Origin: JAHDCJ01 sp039028895
GTDB lineage: Bacteria; Bacteroidota; Bacteroidia; Chitinophagales; Saprospiraceae
Direction: 5' to 3'
Length of the DNA stretch: 64,000 bases
Assembly (NCBI GenBank): GCA_039028895.1
Contig: JBCCHF010000039.1
Location: forward strand, 1-64,000
In this document: piece by piece, positions 25,943-34,515 of the stretch
Layout of the letters: the number at the start of each line of letters is the position of its first letter
Numbering within the stretch: the stretch's first letter is position 1
The notes under the pieces: generated by a model
Told to the model about the DNA's origin: nothing
What the model saw: the letters and a program-made list of their open reading frames with translations, nothing else
Databases searched by the model: none
Made by a program: the position numbers and the translations under genes

Positions 25943-28264
25943 ATGAAATCGATTTTCTCCTTTTTGTTTTTCTTCTTCATAGGAACATCTCTCTGCTTCG
26001 CTCAAAACAAAGATCAAGTCAAACCGGAAAGGTATACCATGAGCGGGTATATTAAAGATGGTGCAACAGGAGAGACACTCCTTGGAGCAACTGTTTATAT
26101 CAAGGAACTGGAAACTGGCACTACAACAAATGAATATGGATATTATTCAGTTACCGTGCCTCCTGATTCTTTTACAGTGAAATTTGCGTATATCGGGTTT
26201 AATGATTTTGAAGACAGATACCTGATCAAAGAAAATATTACCGTAAATATCGAATTAGCTCCCGAAGCAGAAGAACTTACCGAAATCGTTGTGAAGGCCA
26301 ACTCCAATAGAGAGCAGGTTAATTCCACTCAAATGAGTGTCGACAGATTAACTACAAAACAAGCCAAGATTCTTCCCGCTATTTTTGGAGAAGTAGACAT
26401 CATAAAGACTTTGCAGTTAAAACCGGGCGTATCTTCTGGTGGTGAGGGAAGTTCCGGAATAGTTGTAAGAGGAGGAGGACCTGATCAAAACCTCATTATC
26501 CTGGATGAAGCAATTGTTTATAACCCCAATCATCTTTTTGGATTTTTCAGCACCTTCAATGCAGATGCCGTCAAGGATGTTCAACTCTATAAAGGTGGGT
26601 TCCCCGCACAATACGGTGGACGATTATCCTCTGTAATTGATGTAAGGCTCAAAGAAGGTAACAGGAAGAAGTTTTCGGGCTCAGGAGGGATTGGTTTGAT
26701 ATCATCAAGATTAACACTTGAAGGTCCAATAGTAAAGGATAAGGGGTCATTTATGTTTTCAGGCAGACGTACTTATGCGGATTTGATTACCCGTACAATT
26801 AATAAAGCCAATGAAGATAATCCTGACTTTGACAAAATCCCAAACTACTTTTTCTACGACCTGAATACTAAACTTAACTATGATCTGGGAGAAAAGAACA
26901 GGGTTTTTGCCAGTGGTTATTTTGGAAGAGACAAATTCTCATTCCGTGATGACGATATCAATTTTGACTTCGATTGGGGAAATACAACCACAACAGCAAG
27001 ATGGAATCACGTTTTTGATCCGAAATTATTTCTAAATACGACGTTTACTTTTTCTGATTACCAGTATACCATCAACACAGAATTTGACGAGTTCAGTTTC
27101 GAACTTACCTCAGGCATCCGTGATTATAATCTCAAGGCTGACTTCTACTTCGCTCCCACGCCACAACATAACATCCGTTTCGGTGGTAACTTAACTTACC
27201 ACGATTTTACGGTGAGCAGACTTGAAGCCAATATTGAGACAGAAGACGAACCCTTATTTGCCTCCACATCCTTATTGGATGGCTGGGAAATGAGCATTTA
27301 TGCTAATGACGACTTCGAGGTAAACGATAAATTAAAAATAAACCTCGGCCTGCGTGGCTCAGGCTTTGCCAACCAGGGCACCTTCTATTTTGGCCTTGAG
27401 CCAAGGGTATCGACAAAGTATAGCATCAAAGACAATTTATCAATAAAAGCCAGCTTTGCCAGGATGTACCAGTACATTCATCTGGTATCGAGTTCTGGTG
27501 CTTCCTTGCCAACAGATGTTTGGTTCCCTTCTACTGAAAAGATCAAACCACAAATCTCTGATCAGCTGGCTGTCGGCTTTACGCTCAGCATTGGTGAACA
27601 GTTCATTCTCAGCAACGAGTATTACTACAAATGGCAACAAAGACAGATTGACTTTAAAGATGGTGCCGACCTATTCATCAATCCAGATCTGGAGCAGGAA
27701 TTTGTTTTTGGACGAGGCTATAGCTATGGAACAGAAATTTACCTGGAAAAGAAAGAAGGTAAACTAACGGGTTGGTTAGGCTACACGCTGGCGTGGACTT
27801 GGAGGGAATTTCCTGATATATCAGGCGGACAGCGTTTCCATCCCCGATATGACCGAAGACATGATATTTCTATCGTTATGATGTATGAGCTTCACAGGAA
27901 ATGGACGATCACCGGATCCTGGGTTTACAACACTGGTAATGCCTATTCGCTTCCAGCTTCAAGAGCGATTATTTTCGAAGGACCGGGAGTACAACCCCGA
28001 ATTGTGAATATTTATCCGGAAAGAAATAGTTTACGCCAGCCTTCTTACCACAGATTGGATTTCGGACTAGTTTACAAGTTCTTCCCACGATTTGGAGAAG
28101 CCGACCTGACGCTTAGCGTATACAATGCCCTTGATCGACGAAATCCCTATTTCATTTTCTTTGATATTGAAGAAACTGAATTGGGCTTGCCCGTTTCAAT
28201 TACCCCGAAACAGGTCTCTCTTTTTCCTGTTCTTCCTTCACTTACCTTCAATTTTAAATTTTAA
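25943..28264 (+). CDS. TonB-dependent outer-membrane receptor with carboxypeptidase-regulatory-like N-terminus
   Basis: The start is set at ATG 25943, which begins the signal peptide 'MKSIFSFLFFFFIGTSLCFAQ'; an upstream TTG would add 41 unlikely residues. The mature protein (about 750 residues) opens with a CarboxypepD_reg-like beta-sandwich ('SGYIKDGATGETLLGATVYIKE...'), then the plug ('SSGIVVRGGGPDQNLIILDEAIVYNPNHLFGF') and a 22-strand barrel rich in aromatic residues. It ends in 'SLTFNFKF' with the C-terminal Phe expected of an outer-membrane barrel. It is followed after 2 bases by a DUF4249 lipoprotein, a common pairing. The substrate is unknown. No SusD homologue is present. Confidence 0.9.
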   Translation: MKSIFSFLFFFFIGTSLCFAQNKDQVKPERYTMSGYIKDGATGETLLGATVYIKELETGTTTNEYGYYSVTVPPDSFTVKFAYIGFNDFEDRYLIKENITVNIELAPEAEELTEIVVKANSNREQVNSTQMSVDRLTTKQAKILPAIFGEVDIIKTLQLKPGVSSGGEGSSGIVVRGGGPDQNLIILDEAIVYNPNHLFGFFSTFNADAVKDVQLYKGGFPAQYGGRLSSVIDVRLKEGNRKKFSGSGGIGLISSRLTLEGPIVKDKGSFMFSGRRTYADLITRTINKANEDNPDFDKIPNYFFYDLNTKLNYDLGEKNRVFASGYFGRDKFSFRDDDINFDFDWGNTTTTARWNHVFDPKLFLNTTFTFSDYQYTINTEFDEFSFELTSGIRDYNLKADFYFAPTPQHNIRFGGNLTYHDFTVSRLEANIETEDEPLFASTSLLDGWEMSIYANDDFEVNDKLKINLGLRGSGFANQGTFYFGLEPRVSTKYSIKDNLSIKASFARMYQYIHLVSSSGASLPTDVWFPSTEKIKPQISDQLAVGFTLSIGEQFILSNEYYYKWQQRQIDFKDGADLFINPDLEQEFVFGRGYSYGTEIYLEKKEGKLTGWLGYTLAWTWREFPDISGGQRFHPRYDRRHDISIVMMYELHRKWTITGSWVYNTGNAYSLPASRAIIFEGPGVQPRIVNIYPERNSLRQPSYHRLDFGLVYKFFPRFGEADLTLSVYNALDRRNPYFIFFDIEETELGLPVSITPKQVSLFPVLPSLTFNFKF

Positions 28265-28266
28265 GA

Positions 28267-29100
28267 ATGAACAAAATAAAGCAGCTATTCGTACCAATAA
28301 TCTTTTCGGTTTTTACGGTCGCTTACATTGGATGTGACCTGGAAAAGGAAATCGAAATTGATCTCCCGGAAGTTGAGAATCAAATGGTAATTGAATGCTA
28401 CCTTGAACCTGGAAAACCGTACCGTGTATTGTTAACAGAATCACAGCCATTCCTTGATCCTGTAGAGGATCCTAATACCCTTCCAACGATCAGTGACGCC
28501 ATAGTTGTCATCTCAAGAAATGGGGTTGCAGATACCTTAACTGAAGGTGAATTCCTTGATTTTGTTAATTTCAAAGTTTACAATTACGGATCCAGCACAT
28601 TGGTTTCTAATGACCTTTTAAGTGAATATCGAATAGAAGTTACTGATCAGGAAGGAAGATTTGCTTTTGCAGAAACCAGGATATTGCCAATAGTTCCTAT
28701 CGATAGTATTGAGGTTGATTTTAATGAAACAGATACTGCTGCCAATATTTTAACCTGGTTTACAGATCCTCCAGAAACAAATTATTATCGCCGTGTTTTG
28801 AATCTCAATACGCTGACATCAGAACCGGAACAAGCATTTTCAGCAAATGATGCAGTTTTTAATGGGGATGATGTAGTTTTTGGAACCGGATTTGACTATA
28901 CCTTTGGAGATACTCTAATCACGACTCTTTTCCATATCGATGAAGATTATTATTTCTTTCTAGAAACTGTCAGTGCTGCAGAGGCTGCCAATAACAACCC
29001 CTTTGCACAACCTTCGTTTATCCTCGATAATATTGAAGGTGGTATCGGAATATTTACCGGACTGAGTTATGATAGGGATACTGTAATTATTACCGAATAA
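28267..29100 (+). CDS. DUF4249 lipoprotein
   Basis: The 277-residue lipoprotein (lipobox 'YIGC', Cys at about residue 23) matches DUF4249: 'VENQMVIECYLEPGKPYRVLLTESQPF' is the family's opening beta-sandwich segment. It is translated from a start 2 bases after the stop of the TonB-dependent receptor and is presumably made with it. The pair probably forms an outer-membrane uptake unit in which the lipoprotein helps bind the ligand, by analogy with SusC/SusD. That is inference, because DUF4249 proteins are not characterised. The gene ends 1 base from the stop of the convergent histidine kinase gene. Confidence 0.8.
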   Translation: MNKIKQLFVPIIFSVFTVAYIGCDLEKEIEIDLPEVENQMVIECYLEPGKPYRVLLTESQPFLDPVEDPNTLPTISDAIVVISRNGVADTLTEGEFLDFVNFKVYNYGSSTLVSNDLLSEYRIEVTDQEGRFAFAETRILPIVPIDSIEVDFNETDTAANILTWFTDPPETNYYRRVLNLNTLTSEPEQAFSANDAVFNGDDVVFGTGFDYTFGDTLITTLFHIDEDYYFFLETVSAAEAANNNPFAQPSFILDNIEGGIGIFTGLSYDRDTVIITE

Positions 29101-29101
29101 T

Positions 29102-30583
29102 CTAGGCGTAAACGGGCAGATTAAAAAAGAAAGATGCTCCCTTATTTGGTTGACTTGTCACCTGGATTGAGGAATTGTGTAATTCCAATATCCGTTTTAC
29201 TATGGACAGACCGAGGCCAGTACCCAATTTATTGACTTTCTTGTTTGGTGTTTCAGACTTATGATACCGCTCAAAGATGTATGACTGTTCACTTTCAGGA
29301 ATACCAGGCCCAGAGTCAGTGATACGGATCTCAACATCATTCGGACCACCTTTTATGCCAATTGTAACTTTCCCGTCAGTAGGTGTAAACTTAAGCGCAT
29401 TATCCATTAAATTTTGAAGTACTCTTTCAACCAGTGCTACATCTGCATATACCATAGGCGTTTCAATAGAAGCATCAAGGTTGATCTTGATGTTCTTTTC
29501 TTCCGCCAGAATCTGAAATTTTTGATAAACATCCTGCGCCAGATCAGTGATAAAAAATGGCTCTTTCTGTGGCTGAATCTGTTTAGCTTCAAGTTTTGAC
29601 AATTCAAAAAGCTGAGTTACTAACTTTTTGAGTTTTTCTGTACTCTTTAAAACAATATTCAGATATTGCTTTCTTTCTTCAGGATCGAGGGTGCTATCTT
29701 TCATCAACAGGGTCTCAACATATCCATGCATAATAGCCAATGGTGTTCGGAGGTCATGTGAGACATTAGCAATCAACTCTCTTCTTAGATTCTCTACCTT
29801 TTTCAATTCGTCTATATTTTTTGTGATCGTAGCAGCCATTTCATTAAATGTTTGTCCTAAAACTGATAACTCGCCTTCCGAGTAACTTTCTTTTATTCTT
29901 GCCTGGTAATCCCCTTCCTTAAAATTGCGTACCGTTCTAACAATTCCCCTCAGGTTACGTGTAATTGTCCATACGGCCAACAGGCCGATTAACAATGCCC
30001 CGAGCAGGGTTATGAAGAATGTTGTGGTGCCCACCTTAAGCATGTAACTATTCAGTAATGTAGCGGTTACAGATTCGTATTCTTCACTAGCGAGCACGAT
30101 ATAGACATAACCATTTACCTCACCGTTTTCTGTAATAGGAGCTGCAGAAAACACTTTTTCCAAACCTGGGTTCCTGGGGTCGTCACCGAAGATAAAAGGT
30201 GATCCCTCTGCGTCAATGAATTCGTTAACAGGTTCTAGATTAACCCGGTCAAGCTTTACTTTTTTATACGGTGCAACATAAGTTATTATGCCTCCTTCCG
30301 TATCCAACAGATAAACTTCCACTGAGGGATTAATAACCATCATGGAGTGCATAATGTCTTGAATAGCAGTAGTGTCTACCTTACCATCGATCAGCGGCTT
30401 TACTTCCTTTACGGTGTGCTTGGCGATATTTCCATTTAGCTTTTGACTGCTTTCGTAGAAATACATTCTGGCTGAGTAAGCCGTTACAAAAACATAAACG
30501 ACCCCCAAAATGATCAATAACAGGAGAAAGGTTCCGGATATTTTCCAGAATAAAGTGTTGAAATATGTATTCTGTTTTTCCAT
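29102..30583 (-). CDS. Membrane sensor histidine kinase
   Basis: At 493 residues this is a classical two-membrane-segment kinase. Transmembrane segments lie at about 17-37 and 184-206, enclosing an extracytoplasmic sensor domain of about 145 residues. A HAMP linker (207-260) leads to the HisKA domain with the phosphorylated His276 in 'ANVSHDLRTPLAIMHGY'. The ATPase domain has N, G1 and G2 boxes ('NALKFTP', 'DSGPGIPE', 'GTGLGLSIVKRIL'). All catalytic motifs are intact. The response regulator gene lies 14 bp upstream on the same strand, so the two form an operon and cognate pair. The signal sensed is unknown. Confidence 0.92.
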   Translation of the reverse strand: MEKQNTYFNTLFWKISGTFLLLLIILGVVYVFVTAYSARMYFYESSQKLNGNIAKHTVKEVKPLIDGKVDTTAIQDIMHSMMVINPSVEVYLLDTEGGIITYVAPYKKVKLDRVNLEPVNEFIDAEGSPFIFGDDPRNPGLEKVFSAAPITENGEVNGYVYIVLASEEYESVTATLLNSYMLKVGTTTFFITLLGALLIGLLAVWTITRNLRGIVRTVRNFKEGDYQARIKESYSEGELSVLGQTFNEMAATITKNIDELKKVENLRRELIANVSHDLRTPLAIMHGYVETLLMKDSTLDPEERKQYLNIVLKSTEKLKKLVTQLFELSKLEAKQIQPQKEPFFITDLAQDVYQKFQILAEEKNIKINLDASIETPMVYADVALVERVLQNLMDNALKFTPTDGKVTIGIKGGPNDVEIRITDSGPGIPESEQSYIFERYHKSETPNKKVNKLGTGLGLSIVKRILELHNSSIQVTSQPNKGASFFFNLPVYA

Positions 30584-30597
30584 TTTCCAGTTTTTAA

Positions 30598-31305
30598 TCA
30601 GGAGGCAATTTCTTCAGTAAAGCGATAGCCGACTCCCCATGTGGTGAGAATATAAGTTGGGTTTGAAAGATCAGGTTCTATTTTGGCCCTGAGTCTGTTA
30701 ATATGCGAATTGACCGTATGTTCATATCCCTCAAACTCATAACCCCATACCAGGTTGAGTATCCGCGACCGGTTATAACTTTTTCCTGGATTTGCAGCTA
30801 ACAAAGTAAGGAGACTGAATTCTTTTGGAGACAGTTCAATGCGGTCTTCTTTGAAAGTGACCTTTCGTTTTTCCATGTCGATTTTGAGATCTCCATAATC
30901 CAGCAACTGCTTCTCCGCCGAAGAGCTTTTACCTTTCAGCATTTGGGAACGTCTGAAAATAGCCTTTACCCTGGCTATGAATTCCCTTACGGAAAATGGC
31001 TTTGTCAGGTAATCATCAGCACCGGTTTCCAATCCCAGTACTTTATCAATTTCCTCTGATTTGGCAGTAAGCATTAAGACCGGGGTAAACACTTCTTTGG
31101 CCCTTACTTTCCGACAGACTTCAAGGCCATCCATTTTTGGTAACATTAAATCAAGAATGATCAGATCAAACTCTCCATTTAAAGCATGTTTCAGGCCTTC
31201 TTCGCCATCAATTGCAGTAACGACCTGACAATCAAGGTCTTTTAAATGAATCTGTAATAATTGTACTATATCCAGATCGTCTTCTACGATCAATACTTTT
31301 TTCAT
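30598..31305 (-). CDS. OmpR/PhoB-family response regulator
   Basis: The start is taken at ATG 31305; a TTG five codons upstream is less likely because receiver domains begin 'MKKVLIVEDD'. The 235-residue protein has a receiver domain with Asp9/Asp10, the phosphoacceptor Asp52 ('LIILDLMLPKMDG'), Thr80 and Lys102. A winged-helix DNA-binding domain follows ('ELSPKEFSLLTLLAANPGKSYNRSRIL', 'VNSHINRLRAKIEPD'). It acts as a transcription factor downstream of the adjacent histidine kinase. It is divergent from the transglutaminase-like gene with about 80 bp between starts, a possible target region. Confidence 0.93.
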   Translation of the reverse strand: MKKVLIVEDDLDIVQLLQIHLKDLDCQVVTAIDGEEGLKHALNGEFDLIILDLMLPKMDGLEVCRKVRAKEVFTPVLMLTAKSEEIDKVLGLETGADDYLTKPFSVREFIARVKAIFRRSQMLKGKSSSAEKQLLDYGDLKIDMEKRKVTFKEDRIELSPKEFSLLTLLAANPGKSYNRSRILNLVWGYEFEGYEHTVNSHINRLRAKIEPDLSNPTYILTTWGVGYRFTEEIAS

Positions 31306-31342
31306 AACATTAATTTTCAACGAAACTAAGCGATTCTTATCA

Positions 31343-31350
31343 CAAAATTA
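31343..31350 (-). promoter_or_regulatory. Candidate -7 box for the two-component operon
   Basis: TAATTTTG on the minus strand is an exact TAnnTTTG match, 37 bases before the response regulator ATG at 31305. No clear -33 box is visible. Confidence 0.4.
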
Positions 31351-31372
31351 TCACATTTGCATAAAAGACCTG

Positions 31373-31380
31373 TAGCTTTG
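31373..31380 (+). promoter_or_regulatory. Candidate -7 box for the transglutaminase-like gene
   Basis: TAGCTTTG matches TAnnTTTG but lies only 5 bases before the ATG at 31386, so a transcript from it would be almost leaderless. A TTTG at 31356-31359 is closer than the usual spacing. Confidence 0.3.
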
Positions 31381-31385
31381 ATTTT

Positions 31386-32075
31386 ATGAATAAACATAAT
31401 AACAGTTTACGGCTTTATCTAAGCCCTGCCTATTTTATCGATAGTGACCATCCGATAATTGTTCAAAAGGCTCATGAAGTTGTTAAAGATATCAATGGCC
31501 CTATCGATCAGGCCATAGCCCTCAATGATTTTGTTCGGGACAGTATTCGTTACAATCCATACAATATTAATCTTGACCATCATGAAATGAAAGCGAGTAC
31601 AGTACTCACCCGGCCTTCCGGAGAAGCATATTGCATTGAGAAAGCTTGCTTGTTAGCAGCTATGGCAAGAGCTGTTGCGATTCCTGCGAGATTGGGATTT
31701 TCAAATGTAAGAAACCATATTGGCACCGAAAAACTGGAAATGCATCTCAAAACTGATGTTATGGTCTTTCATGGCTATACAGAACTGTACCTCAACGGAA
31801 AATGGGTAAAAGCCACTCCAGCCTTCAACAAAGGACTTTGTGATTATCTGGGGGTTGATGTATTGGAGTTCGACGGAAAGAATGATTCTATTTTCCAGGA
31901 GTATGACAAAGAAGGAAGCCGATACATGGAATACCTTAAAGACTTTGGTACTTTTCACGATGTGCCCCATGATCTTTTCGTAAAGGAGTTAAAAGAACAT
32001 TACCCACATTTCTTTGGAAAGGTAGATTTGAATGGGGATAACATTATCGAACAAATGGAGAACCTGGAAAAATAG
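31386..32075 (+). CDS. Transglutaminase-like superfamily protein
   Basis: This 229-residue cytosolic protein has the transglutaminase-like (papain-fold) core: the nucleophile Cys in 'GEAYCIEKACLLAAMARAVAIPARLGF' and the His in 'FHGYTELYLNGKWVKATPAFN'. The usual Asp of the triad is expected in the 'W.K.TPAF' segment, where the family's 'DPT' is replaced by 'ATP', so the third catalytic residue is not obvious. Members of this family hydrolyse amide bonds or are of unknown activity. It has no signal peptide and ends 1 base from a convergent gene. It is divergent from the two-component operon and could be its target. Confidence 0.75.
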   Translation: MNKHNNSLRLYLSPAYFIDSDHPIIVQKAHEVVKDINGPIDQAIALNDFVRDSIRYNPYNINLDHHEMKASTVLTRPSGEAYCIEKACLLAAMARAVAIPARLGFSNVRNHIGTEKLEMHLKTDVMVFHGYTELYLNGKWVKATPAFNKGLCDYLGVDVLEFDGKNDSIFQEYDKEGSRYMEYLKDFGTFHDVPHDLFVKELKEHYPHFFGKVDLNGDNIIEQMENLEK

Positions 32076-32076
32076 A

Positions 32077-32970
32077 TTATTCTTCCTCCTCTAACTTAGT
32101 AAGCAGAGGTTCTACAGGATTTAGGCGGGATTCGAGTTTAAAAATCTCTTTTTTCAAACCAGTAATTTCATTGATAAGTGTAGAGTTTTGAAGCCTGAGG
32201 TTTTCCAATTCGTTTTGAAGGGCATTATTCTTATTTCTGAAAGCTCGTATATCATCGGCATCCGGTGCTGGTGGTGGAGATTTCTTGAACCAACGCAAAA
32301 AAGCATTGTAAATTAATGCACCCAGAAGAGCACCTATTAGCATCCAAATAAGGAAGCCGATATTTTTATTGCTAGTATCTTCAAGGGTATTGGCGGGTAA
32401 TTCAGCAATTTCTTCTGGTTGATCCTCATTCTCGACTACAGGTTCCTCAATTGATTCAGGTTCTGGTTCGGTTTCTTCGATTTCATCGGCAATCAATTCT
32501 CCATCAAAATCTTTAAAAACATTATTGATATAAGCTGATAAGTCAGTCCGCAACTCTCCGAAACTCTCCGGACGATTGGCTGCGAAAGTCTCAAGTCGGA
32601 CTTCGATCAGGTCATCTTCAAGTAAACTGATCACCTGGGCCTTTGTCAAGGTGGGAGAAAATTTTGACTTAAAACTATTTACAGCATTGTTGAGGGTAAT
32701 ATTCCGACTCAGGTTCTTTTGACGAAGGAAATTGAGCAAGTCTCCATTATTCATGGATTGGTTGCAATCAAATCTTGAACGAAAAGCTTCAATATGAGGT
32801 GCTTGTCCGTTGTTTTGCTCCGTAAGGGACAATTGGGCAAGCCGACAATTGATATAATCAATCGTTTCGTCAAATAACTGTTTGTTTGGCTCCTGCGCAG
32901 AGGCCGAGAGGCTGAATGCCATGAAAGCCAACACCAGCAATAGTTTCGTCGATGAGTTCAGATAAGACAT
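32077..32970 (-). CDS. Membrane-anchored protein with cytosolic coiled coil, unknown function
   Basis: I do not recognise a family. The 297-residue protein has a signal peptide (residues 1-25, 'SASAQ'), an extracytoplasmic region of about 125 residues, an acidic Glu/Pro linker ('EEIEETEPEPESIEEP'), one transmembrane segment ('IGFLIWMLIGALLGALIYNAF', ~205-225), a short basic stop-transfer ('WFKK'), and a C-terminal coiled coil with heptad Leu ('ALQNELENLRLQNSTLINEITGLKKEIFKLESRL'). The topology should be periplasmic N-terminus and cytosolic coiled coil. It starts 5 bases after the ftsY stop and is likely in the same transcript. No function is claimed. Confidence 0.6.
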   Translation of the reverse strand: MSYLNSSTKLLLVLAFMAFSLSASAQEPNKQLFDETIDYINCRLAQLSLTEQNNGQAPHIEAFRSRFDCNQSMNNGDLLNFLRQKNLSRNITLNNAVNSFKSKFSPTLTKAQVISLLEDDLIEVRLETFAANRPESFGELRTDLSAYINNVFKDFDGELIADEIEETEPEPESIEEPVVENEDQPEEIAELPANTLEDTSNKNIGFLIWMLIGALLGALIYNAFLRWFKKSPPPAPDADDIRAFRNKNNALQNELENLRLQNSTLINEITGLKKEIFKLESRLNPVEPLLTKLEEEE

Positions 32971-32975
32971 AGTAA

Positions 32976-33974
32976 TCAGACTTCTTTCTCTTTTTTCTCC
33001 CTGTAAGAGCTTTGAGTTTCATCTTTAAAGAACGAATCTACAAATTCCCTTTTATTAAAGATTTGAAGATGATCGATTTTCTCACCAACACCGATATATT
33101 TTACAGGAATCTTGAACTGATCAGTAATGCCAATTACGACCCCTCCTTTAGCAGTGCCGTCAAGTTTGGTAAGCGCTAATGTGGTCACATCCGTAGCTTT
33201 GGTAAAATGTTTGGCTTGTTCAACCGCATTTTGACCAGTAGAAGCATCCAGTACAAGTATTACTTCGTGCGGAGCACCTTCAAAGGCTTTGCCCATAGAT
33301 CTTTTAATCTTTCCCAGCTCATTCATCAGGCCTACTTTGGTATGTAATCGCCCAGCTGTATCGATGATGATGATATCATGCTTTTCGTCAAGTCCTTTTT
33401 TAATCGCTTCAAAGGCCACAGCAGCAGGGTCGGTATTCATTCCTTTAGAAAAGAAGTCGCATCCTACTCTTTCTGCCCAGATCTCAAGCTGATCGACAGC
33501 AGCAGCACGGAAAGTATCACCTGCACCAAGCAATATCTTTTTGCCCTGTAATTTGTATTGGTGGGCAATTTTTCCAATTGTAGTGGTTTTCCCCACACCA
33601 TTTACGCCTACTACAAGAATAACATAAGGGACTGAATCTGACTCAAGCTCATAATCTGTATAATCAGGTGTGTTATTTTCTGAAAGAAGTGCTACAATTT
33701 CATCCCGCAAGATTTCATTGAGTTCTGCAGTATTAACATATTTGTCTCTCGCAACTCTTTCCTCTATCCGCTCAATGATCTTAATGGTGGTTTCAACACC
33801 GACATCTGAGGCGATGAGGATCTCTTCCAAATTATCCAGGACCTCCTCATCTACTTTTGATTTACCAGCTACTGACCTGGCAATTTTTGAGAAAAAGTTG
33901 GATTTTGTTTTCTCAAGTCCTTTATCCAGATCTTCTTTCCGCTCTTTGTTGAAAAACTTTCCAAATATGCTCAT
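32976..33974 (-). CDS. ftsY: Signal recognition particle receptor FtsY
   Basis: The 332-residue SRP GTPase docks ribosome-nascent chain complexes at the membrane. It has an N domain helical bundle (residues ~25-100), then the G domain with G1 'GVNGVGKTTT' (123-132), 'DTFRAAAVDQL', G3 'DTAGRLHT' (205-212) and G4 'TKLDGTAKGG'. The acidic A domain of E. coli FtsY is missing and only a short Lys-rich N-terminal helix precedes the NG core, as usual in Bacteroidota. It follows rpmB-rpmG-DUF4295 on the same strand, a conserved neighbourhood in the phylum. Two hairpins at 34001-34095 lie in its leader. Confidence 0.95.
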   Translation of the reverse strand: MSIFGKFFNKERKEDLDKGLEKTKSNFFSKIARSVAGKSKVDEEVLDNLEEILIASDVGVETTIKIIERIEERVARDKYVNTAELNEILRDEIVALLSENNTPDYTDYELESDSVPYVILVVGVNGVGKTTTIGKIAHQYKLQGKKILLGAGDTFRAAAVDQLEIWAERVGCDFFSKGMNTDPAAVAFEAIKKGLDEKHDIIIIDTAGRLHTKVGLMNELGKIKRSMGKAFEGAPHEVILVLDASTGQNAVEQAKHFTKATDVTTLALTKLDGTAKGGVVIGITDQFKIPVKYIGVGEKIDHLQIFNKREFVDSFFKDETQSSYREKKEKEV

Positions 33975-34000
33975 TAGACTATTTTGATGATTAATACAAT

Positions 34001-34025
34001 GGTCTGATAAATGTTAAATCAGACC
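34001..34025 (-). terminator. Hairpin between the DUF4295 gene and ftsY
   Basis: GGTCTGAT (34001-34008) and ATCAGACC (34018-34025) form a perfect 8-bp stem with a 9-base loop, about 27 bases before the ftsY start. Downstream on the minus strand the sequence is only moderately T-rich. It may be an attenuator or a translation-control element instead of a full terminator. Confidence 0.4.
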
Positions 34026-34068
34026 CTGAAAGTGGATGATTAAATAATTGTGTCTATAAACGACAAAG

Positions 34069-34095
34069 GGCTTCCCCCAGTATTGCGGAGAAGCC
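34069..34095 (-). terminator. GC-rich hairpin after the ribosomal protein cluster
   Basis: GGCTTC (34069-34074) pairs with GAAGCC (34090-34095); beyond one mismatch, CC/GG pairs extend the stem. It lies about 34 bases after the DUF4295 stop, and the minus strand then runs into CTTTGTCGTTTATAG. It is the best site for ending or reducing transcription after the ribosomal genes. Confidence 0.4.
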
Positions 34096-34128
34096 GATTG
34101 TGCAAATAAGTTATTTCCAGGAAGAGGT

Positions 34129-34299
34129 TTACTTCGCAAAGAATTCTTTCACTTTGTCTTTGTGAACCATCTGTTCTTTGTAAGTGTACTTCCCTGTAAT
34201 AGGGTCTTTTACTGATTTTATAACCTTCACATAATCTTTGCCAGACTGATTACCGGCACGTTGTGAAATCCTGGAGTTTTTAGAAACTTTCTTAGCCAT
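34129..34299 (-). CDS. DUF4295 small basic protein (ribosome-associated gene cluster)
   Basis: This short gene encodes 56 residues: it begins MAKKVSKNSRISQRAG, runs through 'GKDYVKVIKSVKDPITGKYTYKEQ' and ends 'KEFFAK'. The sequence fits DUF4295, a Bacteroidota family found beside rpmG. It is rich in Lys and Arg, has no signal, and starts 2 bases after the rpmG stop, so the two are cotranslated. The position suggests a ribosomal or RNA-binding protein, which is inference. It can be missed by length-filtered gene finding. Confidence 0.85.
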   Translation of the reverse strand: MAKKVSKNSRISQRAGNQSGKDYVKVIKSVKDPITGKYTYKEQMVHKDKVKEFFAK

Positions 34300-34301
34300 G
34301 G

Positions 34302-34490
34302 TTATTTGATTTCTTTGTGAATGGTATACTTCTTAAGGATCGGATTAAACTTTTTCAGCTCAATACGATCAGGGGTATTTTTACGATTTTTCTGGGTAAT
34401 GTAACGAGATGTTCCAGGCATACCACTTTTCTTGTGCTCTGTACATTCGAGGATAATTTGAATCCTATTACCTTTTGCTTTCTTAGCCAT
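34302..34490 (-). CDS. rpmG: 50S ribosomal protein L33
   Basis: The 62-residue basic protein matches bacterial L33 ('RIQIILECTEHKKSGMPGTSRYITQKNRKNTPDRIELKKFNP'). Only one Cys is present in the N-terminal part, so it is the zinc-free (C-minus) type that lacks the CxxC pairs. It sits between rpmB (25 bp gap) and the DUF4295 gene (2 bp gap). Confidence 0.95.
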   Translation of the reverse strand: MAKKAKGNRIQIILECTEHKKSGMPGTSRYITQKNRKNTPDRIELKKFNPILKKYTIHKEIK

Positions 34491-34515
34491 TGTCGGACGT
34501 TTTAAACTGTTATAA

